From G965202915 sp965205955 (GTDB taxonomy: Bacteria; Pseudomonadota; Gammaproteobacteria; Eutrophobiales; Eutrophobiaceae): a stretch of 64,000 bases of DNA. A program made the translations under genes and the position numbers. The stretch covers positions 1,488,001-1,552,000 of the forward strand of contig OZ242192.1 of NCBI GenBank assembly GCA_965205955.1, written 5' to 3'. A model generated the notes under the pieces. The model saw only the letters and a program-made list of their open reading frames with translations. It had not been told where the DNA came from and searched no databases. Shown one piece after another: positions 1 through 8,377 of the stretch. Each line of letters begins with the position of its first letter. Positions within the stretch are counted from its first letter, which is position 1.

Positions 1-3000
1 GAGGGGGCGCCGGCTACCTTCAGGCTGACGGCGAACCCTGCTCCGGCGGCGAATCTGACCGTGACGGTTGCCGTGAGCGACGGGGCGGGCGACTTCATTG
101 GCAGTCCGCCACCGCCGCCGACGGTGGTAATTCCCTCAGGAGGTTCGGTGACGCTGTCGGTGCCGACCAACGACGACACTGCCGACGAACCGAACGGCAT
201 GATCACGGCGACGGTGGGGAGCGGTACGGGCTACACGGTGGACGGGACGAACAACACAGCCAGTGTCACAGTCAATGATAACGACACGGCGGTGGTGCCG
301 GTCATTTCTATAGCCGCCGGGACTTCCTCGGTGATCGAGGGGGCGCCGGCGACCTTCACGCTGAGGGCGAACGTTCCTCCGCCGGCGACTCTGACCGTGA
401 TGGTTACCGTTACCGCCTCGGGCGACTTCATTGGCAGTCCGTTGCCGACGACAGTGATGATTACCACGTCAGGTTTGGTGACGCTGACGGTACCGACCAT
501 GGACGACTCTATCAACGAACCGGATGGCATAATAACGGTGACGGTGACGGCCGGTACGGGCTACACGGTAGCCACAGGGGGAGGCAACACGGCCAGTGTC
601 ACGGTCCAGGATAACGACGTGCCGGCCATCTCCATAGCCGCCGGGCCCCCGGTGACCGAGGGGGCGCTGGTTACCTTCACGCTGACGGCGAACCCTACTC
701 CGGCGGCGGATCTGACCGTGACGGTTACCGTCACCGACTCGGGCGACTTCATTACCGGTGCGCCGCCGGCGACGGTAACGATTACCGGCAGTGCCACGAC
801 GGCTACGCTGGAGGTGCCGACCACCGACGACACTACCCCCGAGACGCTCGGAATGATAACGGCGATGGTAACGGCGGGCGACGGCTACACAGTCGGTACC
901 CCGGCCATGGCCACGGTCGATGTACGGGATGACGATACAGGGATAGTTATCTCTATAGTCGCCGGGACTTCCCCGGTGCCCGAGGGGATGGCGGCGACCT
1001 TCACGCTGACGGCGGACCCTGCTCCGTTGGCGAACCTGACCGTGACGGTTACCGTTACCGACTCGGGCGACTTCATTACCAGTGCGCCGATGCCGACGGT
1101 GGTAATTCCCCCGGCAGGTTCGGTGACGCTGACGGTGCCGACCACCGACGACACTACCCCCGAGCCGAACGGCGTGATAACGGCGACGGTGACGTCCGGC
1201 GCCGGCTACATGCCAGCCGGAGGGGGAGCCGACAGCGCCAGTGTCACGGTGAATAATGACGACCGCGAGGCACCGACAGAACCGGGTGTCTTCGTCTCCC
1301 AGACGGAACTCAGTATTGAAGAAGGTAGCGAGGCCATCTACACCGTGGTACTCGACACCGCGCCGACGGACGATGTCACGATTACCCCGATGGTCGCTCC
1401 TGCCTCGGATGTACTCAGCGAGACTTTCTCTTCGGGCGACGAAGTGCCGGCAACGGTATCCGAGGCGCTGACCTTCACCCCGGCCAACTGGAACGTGCCA
1501 CAGCCCGTCACTGTAACCGGCGTGGACAACAACAGAACAGGAGCCCTCTTCCTGCAGGTGAGAGTGCGCCATATGGCCTCGAGCTCGGACGGCGACTATG
1601 ACAGTGTGGGCATCGCGAGCGTGAGAGTCGACGTGTTCGATGACGATCCTTTGCTCATCATCTCCCATACGGAACGCACGGTGGCTGAAGCTGGCGGCAT
1701 GGCCGAATACACCGTAGTGATGGGCTTCAGGCTGAGCGTAGATTTACCTGTTAGCCTGGTGAGCGATGCCCCCACGGTGGCGACGGTATCGCCGCCGGAT
1801 CTGACCTTCACCCCGTCCAACTGGGATACGCCGCGGACCGTGACCGTGACCGGCGTGAACGACCCCTTCGACAATCCCGATGACCGCACTGCGACCATCA
1901 GCCATACGCATATGGTTGACGGTCGCGACTTTGGATCGCCTTCTCTTACGGAGGATATTCGCAACTTTGTATCGAGATCTGTGGTCGTCACCGCGACCGA
2001 TGATGAGACCGCCGGCGTCACCATCTCCCCAGCCCCAGGGATGCCCATGGTTTCTTTAGGGGACGAAGCGACCTACACTGTGGTGCTGGATACCCCTCCG
2101 ACCGACGGGGTATTAATAATCCTTAGGGAAGAATTCTTTCAAGACGGGTCGGCGATGGTGGTTGATGTATCGCCGTTTGATGAGAGGACTCTGATTCCTC
2201 TGCCTCTGAGGTTTACCCCGTCCGCTTGGAACGTGCCACAGACCGTGACCGTGTTTGGCCGTGAAGTCGGCACTGCGAGCCTCATGTATAGTGCCGGGAG
2301 TAGAGACGACAGCTATCATGAGATAGACATTGCGCCTCTGGTCATCACCGTGGCTGATAACGGTCCCGTCGCCCGCGTCCGCGTTTCGCCGGCGATGGTT
2401 CAGGTGGGCGAGGATAGCGGCACGACGGAGTACACCGTAGTGCTGGACAACCGGCCGCCGACGGCCGATGTCACCATCACTCCGGCGAGTGGTGACACTG
2501 CGATAGCGACGGTATCGCCGACGGAGCTGACCTTCACCCCGGACAACTGGAACATAGCGCAGCCCGTCACCGTCACCGGTGTGGACGACCCCGACTATAA
2601 CCCCCCCTTCGGCAACCGCGCTGTGGCCGTAAGCCATACGGCTGCGAGCTCGGACGTCAACTATAACGGAAGAAGCATAGATCCTGTGACCGTCACCGTA
2701 GTAGATGACGAAATACGGCCAGCAGGAGTCATCGTTACAGATATAATCGGCGGTTTGATCATCGTGGGCGAACTGGACGACTTCGACACCGAACTGGGCA
2801 TGGGCCGCACCAACACCTACGCCCTGGTGCTCAACAGACAGCCGACGGACAATGTCACCGTCACTCCGAGGAGTGGCGACACTGCGATAGCGAGGGTGAG
2901 CGGGGCGCTGACCTTCACCCCGGACAACTGGAACACAGCGCAGACCGTCACCGTGACCGGCGTGAATGACGACGTTGATAATAGCGGCGACACCCGCACT

Positions 3001-4170
3001 GTGACCATAACCCATACGGCTGTGAGCATGGAGGACGCCTATGACGGGATAACCATAGATACTGTGACCGTCACCGTAGAAGATGACGACACCCCCGGCG
3101 CCATCGTCTCCCCGACGGAACTCAGTATTGAAGAAAATGGCGATGGCATCTACACCGTGGTACTCGGCACCGTGCCGACGGCCCCTGTCATGATTACCCC
3201 GATGGTCGCTCCTAACTCGGATGTACTCAGCGAGACTTTCTCTCCAGGCGACGAAGTGCCGGCAACGGTATCCGGGGTGGCACTGACCTTCACCACGACC
3301 AACTGGAACGTGCCACAGACCGTCACCGTAACCGGCGTGGACAACAACAGAACAGGAACCCTCTTCCTGCGGGTGAGAGTGCGCCATATGGCCGAGAGCT
3401 TGGACAGCGACTATAACGGGGTGGGCATCGCGAGCGTGAGAGTCGACGTGTTTGATGACGATCCTTTGCTCATCATCTCCGAATCGGCACTCACGGTTGC
3501 AGAAAATGGCGGCATGGCCACATACACCGTAGTGATGGGCGTCAGGCTGAGCGTAGATTTACCTGTTAGCCTGGCGAGCGACACGACCTCGGTGGCGACG
3601 GTATCGTCGACGGGGCTGACCTTCACCCCGGACAACTGGGATACGCCGCAGACCGTGACCGTGACCGGCGTGAACGACCCCTTCGACAATCCCGATGACC
3701 GCACTGCGACCATCAGCCATACGCATATGGTTGATGGTCGCGACTTTGGATCGAGTTCGGAGGAGGAGGATATTCGCGAACTTGTATCGAGATCTGTGGT
3801 CGTCACCGCGATCGATGATGAGACCGCCGGCGTCACCATCTCCCCAGATATGCACATGGTTTCTGTAAGGAGCAGAGCGACCTACACTGTGGTGCTGGAC
3901 ACCCCTCCGACCGACGGGGTATTAATAATCCTTAGGGAAGAATTCTTTCAAGACGGGGCGGCGATGGTGGTTGATGTATCGCCGTTTGATGCGAGGACTC
4001 TGATTCCTCTGCCTCTGAGGTTTACCCCGTCCACCTGGAACGTGCCACAGACCGTGACCGTGTTTGGCCGTGAAGCCGGCACTGCGAGCCTCATGTATAG
4101 GGCCAGGAGTAGAGACGACAGCTATCATGATATAGACATTGCACCTCTGGTCATCACCGTGGTTGAGTAG
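1..4170 (+). CDS. Large Calx-beta-type repeat surface protein, 5' partial
   Basis: The frame is open from base 1, so the N-terminus lies outside the window and no start can be chosen. About 1390 residues are visible, built only from beta-sandwich repeats. The first ~400 residues are ~108-aa Calx-beta-like units beginning ISIAAGTS and ending in acidic (D)NDD-type turns. The rest is a second repeat class with the signature LTFTPxNWNxPQTVTVTGV. There is no enzymatic domain, anchor or sorting signal before the stop at 4168. Such proteins in Gammaproteobacteria are usually huge secreted or surface adhesins with Ca2+-binding turns; that role is inferred from repeat type only. The stop falls right after a repeat unit, and a SwmB-like fragment follows in another frame, so the original C-terminus may have been lost. 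Confidence 0.8.
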   Translation, partial: EGAPATFRLTANPAPAANLTVTVAVSDGAGDFIGSPPPPPTVVIPSGGSVTLSVPTNDDTADEPNGMITATVGSGTGYTVDGTNNTASVTVNDNDTAVVPVISIAAGTSSVIEGAPATFTLRANVPPPATLTVMVTVTASGDFIGSPLPTTVMITTSGLVTLTVPTMDDSINEPDGIITVTVTAGTGYTVATGGGNTASVTVQDNDVPAISIAAGPPVTEGALVTFTLTANPTPAADLTVTVTVTDSGDFITGAPPATVTITGSATTATLEVPTTDDTTPETLGMITAMVTAGDGYTVGTPAMATVDVRDDDTGIVISIVAGTSPVPEGMAATFTLTADPAPLANLTVTVTVTDSGDFITSAPMPTVVIPPAGSVTLTVPTTDDTTPEPNGVITATVTSGAGYMPAGGGADSASVTVNNDDREAPTEPGVFVSQTELSIEEGSEAIYTVVLDTAPTDDVTITPMVAPASDVLSETFSSGDEVPATVSEALTFTPANWNVPQPVTVTGVDNNRTGALFLQVRVRHMASSSDGDYDSVGIASVRVDVFDDDPLLIISHTERTVAEAGGMAEYTVVMGFRLSVDLPVSLVSDAPTVATVSPPDLTFTPSNWDTPRTVTVTGVNDPFDNPDDRTATISHTHMVDGRDFGSPSLTEDIRNFVSRSVVVTATDDETAGVTISPAPGMPMVSLGDEATYTVVLDTPPTDGVLIILREEFFQDGSAMVVDVSPFDERTLIPLPLRFTPSAWNVPQTVTVFGREVGTASLMYSAGSRDDSYHEIDIAPLVITVADNGPVARVRVSPAMVQVGEDSGTTEYTVVLDNRPPTADVTITPASGDTAIATVSPTELTFTPDNWNIAQPVTVTGVDDPDYNPPFGNRAVAVSHTAASSDVNYNGRSIDPVTVTVVDDEIRPAGVIVTDIIGGLIIVGELDDFDTELGMGRTNTYALVLNRQPTDNVTVTPRSGDTAIARVSGALTFTPDNWNTAQTVTVTGVNDDVDNSGDTRTVTITHTAVSMEDAYDGITIDTVTVTVEDDDTPGAIVSPTELSIEENGDGIYTVVLGTVPTAPVMITPMVAPNSDVLSETFSPGDEVPATVSGVALTFTTTNWNVPQTVTVTGVDNNRTGTLFLRVRVRHMAESLDSDYNGVGIASVRVDVFDDDPLLIISESALTVAENGGMATYTVVMGVRLSVDLPVSLASDTTSVATVSSTGLTFTPDNWDTPQTVTVTGVNDPFDNPDDRTATISHTHMVDGRDFGSSSEEEDIRELVSRSVVVTAIDDETAGVTISPDMHMVSVRSRATYTVVLDTPPTDGVLIILREEFFQDGAAMVVDVSPFDARTLIPLPLRFTPSTWNVPQTVTVFGREAGTASLMYRARSRDDSYHDIDIAPLVITVVE
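1292..2353 (+). repeat. Internal segmental duplication, copy 1
   Basis: This ~1.06-kb stretch of the repeat protein gene is closely matched by 3104-4162. Both contain the same order of units, including SVRVDVFDDDPLLIIS, DRTATISHTHMVDGRDFGS and VLIILREEFFQDG, with scattered substitutions and a few in-frame indels. The offset is about 1.81 kb. The units between the copies (2354-3103) belong to the same repeat class but are more diverged. Confidence 0.85.
3104..4162 (+). repeat. Internal segmental duplication, copy 2
   Basis: Second copy of the 1292-2353 segment, ending directly before the stop codon of the repeat protein gene. The terminal HDIDIAPLVITV of this copy matches HEIDIAPLVITV in copy 1. 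The copies still share long identical nucleotide runs, which points to recent duplication or ongoing gene conversion. Confidence 0.85.
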
Positions 4171-4183
4171 GCCAGATGATTAA

Positions 4184-4355
4184 GAGGACCCGGCAAGAAG
4201 GGCTACAGTGGACGGCGACAGGCTGACGCTGACTTATGATGTTGTAATGCTGATTTCAAGTAGTATCCCGGTTCGCGACGCCTACACGGTGAGGGTGGAT
4301 TCTGTCCCGGTGACCGTCAACCAGGTGGAAATCAGAGGCAAGGCCGTGGATATTG
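4184..4355 (+). pseudogene. Remnant of SwmB-like repeat tail
   Basis: After an in-frame TAA at 4181 this frame reads ATVDGDRLTLTYD, then DAYTVRVDSVPVTVNQVEI. This is the core of the SwmB-type (flagellar system-associated) repeat often found at the C-terminus of giant Calx-beta proteins. It has no plausible start of its own, is in a different frame from the upstream gene, and runs into a dispersed palindromic element before stopping at 4420. I read it as a decayed piece of the neighbouring surface protein's original C-terminus. Family assignment rests on motif recognition only. Confidence 0.55.
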
Positions 4356-4356
4356 A

Positions 4357-4391
4357 CCCTCACCCCGGCCCTCTCCCAGAGGGAGAGGGAG
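4357..4391 (+). repeat. Dispersed palindromic (REP-like) intergenic element
   Basis: A CCCTCACCCC start is followed by a 9-bp perfect inverted repeat (arms 4369-4377 and 4381-4389, loop AGA). Read in the fused frame it gives PHPGPLPEGEG, a familiar spurious peptide in gammaproteobacterial annotations because this element is scattered between genes. Only one copy was noticed here. Confidence 0.6.
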
Positions 4392-4486
4392 ATGGTGCAG
4401 CAGAAATCTGGCCGTCCTGAACTACTTTAAAGAATGGATTCCGCTTGCACAGGAATGGCAGAGATAGTTCAGCCGGCGAAGTCAGA

Positions 4487-4576
4487 TGGCGGAGAGGGTG
4501 GGATTTGAACCCACGAATCCTGTGAGGGATTGCCGGTTTTCAAGACCGGTGCATTCGACCACTCTGCCACCTCTCC
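4487..4576 (-). tRNA. tRNA-Ser(UGA)
   Basis: The reverse strand folds as a class II tRNA. Acceptor stem GGAGAGG (4570-4576) pairs with CCTCTCC (4491-4497), followed by discriminator G and an encoded CCA. The anticodon loop CTTGAAA gives anticodon TGA, flanked by a CCGGT/ACCGG stem. A long variable arm and a T-arm with GGTTCAAATCC are present. It is divergent from the yccA-like gene. Confidence 0.95.
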
Positions 4577-4597
4577 AGATAATTTAATGGATAAAAC

Positions 4598-4626
4598 TTT
4601 AAAATTTATTGTCTGAATGATATATT
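4598..4626 (+). promoter_or_regulatory. Candidate sigma70 promoter for yccA-like gene
   Basis: TTTAAA (4598-4603) and TATATT (4621-4626) are separated by exactly 17 bp and lie about 40 bp upstream of the chosen start at 4668. The -35 matches consensus at 4 of 6 positions and the -10 at 5 of 6. The region is AT-rich, so chance matches are possible. Confidence 0.45.
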
Positions 4627-4667
4627 ATTGTGTATTCGGTCACAAAAGTTTAGGAGGAATGAAACAT

Positions 4668-5339
4668 ATGAAGAATGAATTTGTAGTTTCTCGTTCATCG
4701 GATTTGCCGGTATTGACGACGAACAGGCTTATTCGTAATACGTATATACTGTTGTCTATGACGCTGCTTTTCAGCGCCGCGACCGCCGGTATTTCTATGG
4801 CGATGAACATGCCATATATGGGGCCGCTGGTTACGCTGGGGGGATATTTCGGTCTGCTGTTCCTGACTACCCGCCTGCGCAACAGCGCATGGGGGCTGGC
4901 GGCGATCTTCGGGTTGACGGGTTTTATGGGGTTGACGCTCGGCCCCCTGATCAATGCGTACATCACTATTTATTCAAATGGTTCGCAATTGGTGATGACC
5001 GCACTCGGAGGCACCGGGGCTATTTTCCTGGGACTTTCGGGTTATGCCCTGAGCACGCGCAAGGATTTCAACTTTATGGGCGGCTTCCTTATGACGGGCA
5101 TACTGGTTGCTTTTCTGGCGGGCCTGGGCGCCCTGATATTCAATATCCCGGCGCTGGCGCTGGCAGTTTCAGGCATGTTCATCCTGCTGATGTCGGGTCT
5201 GATCCTGTATCAGACGAGTCGGATGGTCCACGGCGGTGAAACGAATTATATAATGGCCACTATCACGCTATATGTGTCCCTGTATAATCTGTTTACCAGC
5301 CTGTTGCATCTGCTGGGCGCATTTTCAGGCAGGGAATAA
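4668..5339 (+). CDS. Bax inhibitor-1/YccA family membrane protein
   Basis: A 223-residue integral membrane protein with about seven hydrophobic segments and the family layout: N-terminal LTTNRLIRNTYILLSMTLLF, central GFMGLTLGP, and a C-terminal segment containing ITLYVSLYNLFTSLL. YccA-type members of BI-1 (TMBIM) interact with FtsH or modulate ion leak in some bacteria; here the role is inferred from family only. The frame is open from an ATG at 4617, but AGGAGG at 4652-4657 sits 10 nt before the ATG at 4668 and only 1 nt before the ATG at 4659, so 4668 is preferred. The gene has its own candidate promoter and ends at a strong terminator, so it is probably monocistronic. Confidence 0.9.
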   Translation: MKNEFVVSRSSDLPVLTTNRLIRNTYILLSMTLLFSAATAGISMAMNMPYMGPLVTLGGYFGLLFLTTRLRNSAWGLAAIFGLTGFMGLTLGPLINAYITIYSNGSQLVMTALGGTGAIFLGLSGYALSTRKDFNFMGGFLMTGILVAFLAGLGALIFNIPALALAVSGMFILLMSGLILYQTSRMVHGGETNYIMATITLYVSLYNLFTSLLHLLGAFSGRE

Positions 5340-5357
5340 GTTATCACGACAGTATTG

Positions 5358-5384
5358 AAGCCCGGCGCCTTGCCGGGCTTTTTT
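5358..5384 (+). terminator. Rho-independent terminator after yccA-like gene
   Basis: A 9-bp perfect stem, AAGCCCGGC / GCCGGGCTT (5358-5366 and 5372-5380), has a 5-nt loop and is followed directly by TTTT. It lies 18 bp after the stop codon and separates the gene from pntA. Confidence 0.9.
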
Positions 5385-5427
5385 ATGTAAGCGGGCAAAC
5401 CCGCGTATGGTTTCTTGAGGAGAAATA

Positions 5428-6960
5428 GTGAAAATAGGGGTACCTAAAGAGAGTTATCCGGGTGAGCGCCGGGTTGCAACGACACCCGAGGTGGTGAAAC
5501 GGCTGAAAAAGCTGGGATATTCGATCGCCGTTGAATCCGGAGCCGGGACGGAGGCCGGTTTTTTGGATGATGCCTATGACAAGGCCGGGGCGGACGTGGT
5601 CGGCGACACCGGGGGCTTGTATGATGCGGCAGATATTGTGTTTAAGGTGCGCGCCCCGGAGGATGAGGAAATCAAGCTGCTGCGCGAAGGGCAAACCCTG
5701 ATCAGTTTTATCTGGCCGGCACAGAACGAGCCGCTGATGCAGCGGCTTTGTGAAAGAAATATCAATGCGTTGGCGATGGACAGCATACCCCGTATTTCAC
5801 GGGCACAGAAGATGGATGCGCTCAGCTCGATGGCGAATATCGCCGGCTACCGGGCGATTATCGAGGCATCGCACCATTTCGGACGTTTTCTTACCGGACA
5901 GATAACGGCCGCCGGCAAGATCCCCCCGGCCAAGGTGCTGATCATAGGCGCGGGAGTTGCGGGACTGGCGGCTATCGGCACGGCGAACAGTATGGGCGCG
6001 ATCGTCCGCGCCTTCGATACCCGCCTCGAGGCGAAGGAGCAGGTGGAAAGTATGGGCGCGGAGTTTCTATTGCTGGATTTCGCGGAGGATGGCGCCGGCG
6101 TTGGGGGGTACGCGAAGACGATGAGCGATGAGTTCATCGCCGCGGAGATGGCGTTGTTCGCCGAGCAGGCAAGGGAAGTGGATATCATCGTTACCACCGC
6201 TCTTATTCCGGGAAAGCCGGCGCCTGAATTGCTGACGGCCGCGATGGTGCAGTTGATGAAGGCCGGCAGCGTGATTGTCGATCTGGCAGCCGAGCAGGGT
6301 GGGAACTGCGAGTTGACCGTGCCGCATGAGGTGACGAAAAGCGATAACGGCGTGACTATCATCGGCTATAGTGATTTACCCAGCCGGTTGCCGACCCAGG
6401 CGAGCCAGTTGTATGGGAACAATCTGTATCACCTGCTCAGCGACATGACTCCGGAAAAGGATGGGGAAATGGTCATCGATATGGAGGATGAGGCAATACG
6501 CGGGGCCACGGTGATCAATCAGGGCAAGATCACCTGGCCGCCGCCGGCGCCGAAGATTTCGGCAACGCCGCCGCCGGAACCGGCCAAGGCGCCGGAGCCG
6601 GTGGAGCGGAAGCAACCCGGTTTGCTCAGCCGGATATGGCCGGTCGCTGCAGGGGCGCTGCTCCTGTACGGAGTAGGGTCGTTCGCCCCGCCTTCTTTCA
6701 TGCCCCATTTTACCGTCTTCGTTCTGGCCTGTTTCATCGGTTATATGGTGATCTGGAATGTGACGCCTTCGTTGCATACGCCGCTTATGAGCGTTACCAA
6801 TGCGGTCAGCAGCATTATCGTTATCGGCGCGCTGATCCAGATCTCATCTGCCAGCGCCCTGCTGGTGGCAATGGCCGCGTTCGGGGTCCTGATCACCAGC
6901 ATCAATATCGCCGGCGGTTTTGCGGTGACGCAGCGGATGCTGCGAATGTTCAGGAAATAG
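5428..6960 (+). CDS. pntA: NAD(P) transhydrogenase subunit alpha
   Basis: 510 residues, the same length as E. coli PntA. With PntB it transfers hydride between NADH and NADP+ while moving protons across the inner membrane. The N-terminal alanine dehydrogenase/PNT fold carries RAQKMDALSSMANIAGYRA and the NAD-binding GAGVAGLAAIG near residue 174. A Pro/Ala-rich linker (about 372-398) precedes four transmembrane helices (about 404-505). The start is GTG at 5428, preceded by TTGAGGAGAA at good spacing. pntB follows after 7 bp, so the two are co-transcribed. Subunit split and length are typical of the proteobacterial enzyme. Confidence 0.97.
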   Translation: MKIGVPKESYPGERRVATTPEVVKRLKKLGYSIAVESGAGTEAGFLDDAYDKAGADVVGDTGGLYDAADIVFKVRAPEDEEIKLLREGQTLISFIWPAQNEPLMQRLCERNINALAMDSIPRISRAQKMDALSSMANIAGYRAIIEASHHFGRFLTGQITAAGKIPPAKVLIIGAGVAGLAAIGTANSMGAIVRAFDTRLEAKEQVESMGAEFLLLDFAEDGAGVGGYAKTMSDEFIAAEMALFAEQAREVDIIVTTALIPGKPAPELLTAAMVQLMKAGSVIVDLAAEQGGNCELTVPHEVTKSDNGVTIIGYSDLPSRLPTQASQLYGNNLYHLLSDMTPEKDGEMVIDMEDEAIRGATVINQGKITWPPPAPKISATPPPEPAKAPEPVERKQPGLLSRIWPVAAGALLLYGVGSFAPPSFMPHFTVFVLACFIGYMVIWNVTPSLHTPLMSVTNAVSSIIVIGALIQISSASALLVAMAAFGVLITSINIAGGFAVTQRMLRMFRK

Positions 6961-6967
6961 GGCGGTC

Positions 6968-8371
6968 ATGTCACCAGGACTGGTCACGGTCTCTTATATC
7001 GGCGCCATGGTTTTATTCATCCTGACGCTGGGTGGATTGAGCCATCAGGAAAGCGCAGGCAAGGGCAATCTGTACGGCATGCTCGGCATGGCCATCGCCG
7101 TGCTGGCGACGGTGTTCGGGCCGGAGGTAGATCGCAAATTTTATCTGATCATCATCGCGATGTTGATCGGCGGCACCATCGGCATCCTGCTGGCGAAAAA
7201 AGTCGAGATGACTCAGATGCCGGAGCTGGTGGCAATTCTGCACAGCCTGGTGGGACTGGCGGCGGTATTGGTCGGCTACGTGAACTTCATGGATGAAACG
7301 GTGGTGTTCCCGACGCATGCGGAGAAGGTCATCCATGAAATCGAGATTTATATCGGGGTATTGATCGGCGCGGTCACCTTTTCCGGCTCGGTGATCGCCT
7401 TCGGCAAATTGAGCAGCCGGATCAGCGGCAATCCGCTGCTGCTGCCGGCGCGCCATTGGTTCAATCTGGGGTTGCTGCTGGCCTCTATCTGGCTGGGATA
7501 TGAGTTTGTCCAGCAGGCGGAAACGGGCGCGGGAATGCTGCCGCTGATGTTTATGACGGCGATCGCGCTGGCCTTCGGTGTGCATATGGTAATGGCGATC
7601 GGTGGGGCGGATATGCCGGTGGTGGTCTCGATGCTGAACAGTTATTCGGGCTGGGCGGCCTCGGCCACCGGCTTTATGCTGTCGAATGATCTGCTGATTG
7701 TGGTCGGCGCGCTGGTGGGCAGCAGCGGCGCGATCCTGAGCTATATCATGTGCCGGGCGATGAACCGCAATTTCCTGTCGGTGATTGCCGGCGGTTTCGG
7801 CACGGATAGCGGCCGTTCGAGTGCGGGAGCAGACGAGGAGCAGGGCGAGGTGGTGCGGATCGAAACGGATGAAGTCGCCGGCCTGCTGCTGAGTGCGAAA
7901 GAGATTATGATCATTCCGGGCTACGGCATGGCGGTGGCACAGGCACAGCATACGGTGAACGAGATCACGCAGGCGTTGCGGGAAAAGAAGATCAACGTGC
8001 GTTTCGGCATTCACCCGGTTGCCGGCCGGATGCCCGGCCATATGAATGTGCTGCTGGCAGAGGCAAGGGTGCCTTACGATATAGTGTTTGAAATGGATGA
8101 AATCAACGAGGATTTTCCGAATGTGGACGTTTCCATTGTCATCGGGGCGAACGACATCGTCAACCCTTCGGCACAGGAGGACCCGGACAGTCCGATCAGC
8201 GGGATGCCGGTGCTGGAATGCTGGAAGGGAAATACGACGATCGTGCTGAAACGCAGTATGGCAACCGGCTATGCCGGGGTACAGAATCCGCTGTTCTTCA
8301 AGGAAAATACCCGCATGTATTTCGGCGACGCGAAGGAAAGCCTGGATGCGGTGCTGAAGGAGATCTTATAA
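6968..8371 (+). CDS. pntB: NAD(P) transhydrogenase subunit beta
   Basis: 467 residues (E. coli 462). The first ~265 residues are membrane helices forming, with PntA, the proton channel. The C-terminal NADP(H)-binding domain III has IPGYGMAVAQAQ near residue 316, then HPVAGRMPGHMNVLLAEA, IVIGANDIVNPSAQ and a final YFGDAKESLDAVL. GGGCGG just ahead of the ATG serves as ribosome site. The gene ends 6 bp before the stop of convergent serS, with no obvious intrinsic terminator between them. Confidence 0.97.
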   Translation: MSPGLVTVSYIGAMVLFILTLGGLSHQESAGKGNLYGMLGMAIAVLATVFGPEVDRKFYLIIIAMLIGGTIGILLAKKVEMTQMPELVAILHSLVGLAAVLVGYVNFMDETVVFPTHAEKVIHEIEIYIGVLIGAVTFSGSVIAFGKLSSRISGNPLLLPARHWFNLGLLLASIWLGYEFVQQAETGAGMLPLMFMTAIALAFGVHMVMAIGGADMPVVVSMLNSYSGWAASATGFMLSNDLLIVVGALVGSSGAILSYIMCRAMNRNFLSVIAGGFGTDSGRSSAGADEEQGEVVRIETDEVAGLLLSAKEIMIIPGYGMAVAQAQHTVNEITQALREKKINVRFGIHPVAGRMPGHMNVLLAEARVPYDIVFEMDEINEDFPNVDVSIVIGANDIVNPSAQEDPDSPISGMPVLECWKGNTTIVLKRSMATGYAGVQNPLFFKENTRMYFGDAKESLDAVLKEIL

Positions 8372-8377
8372 GCAGGG

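Noticed and set aside
469..3387. Long minus-strand open frames (about 400 codons each) opposite the Calx-beta gene
   Set aside because: They are mirror frames of a repetitive, GC-biased gene; the translations are His/Arg/Gly-rich without any domain or ribosome site.
4208..4420. 70-codon gene starting at GTG 4208
   Set aside because: It is the SwmB-like remnant plus a translated dispersed repeat, not an independent gene.
7013..8041. 342-codon minus-strand frame opposite pntB
   Set aside because: Antisense shadow rich in His, Gln and Arg; pntB is unambiguous.
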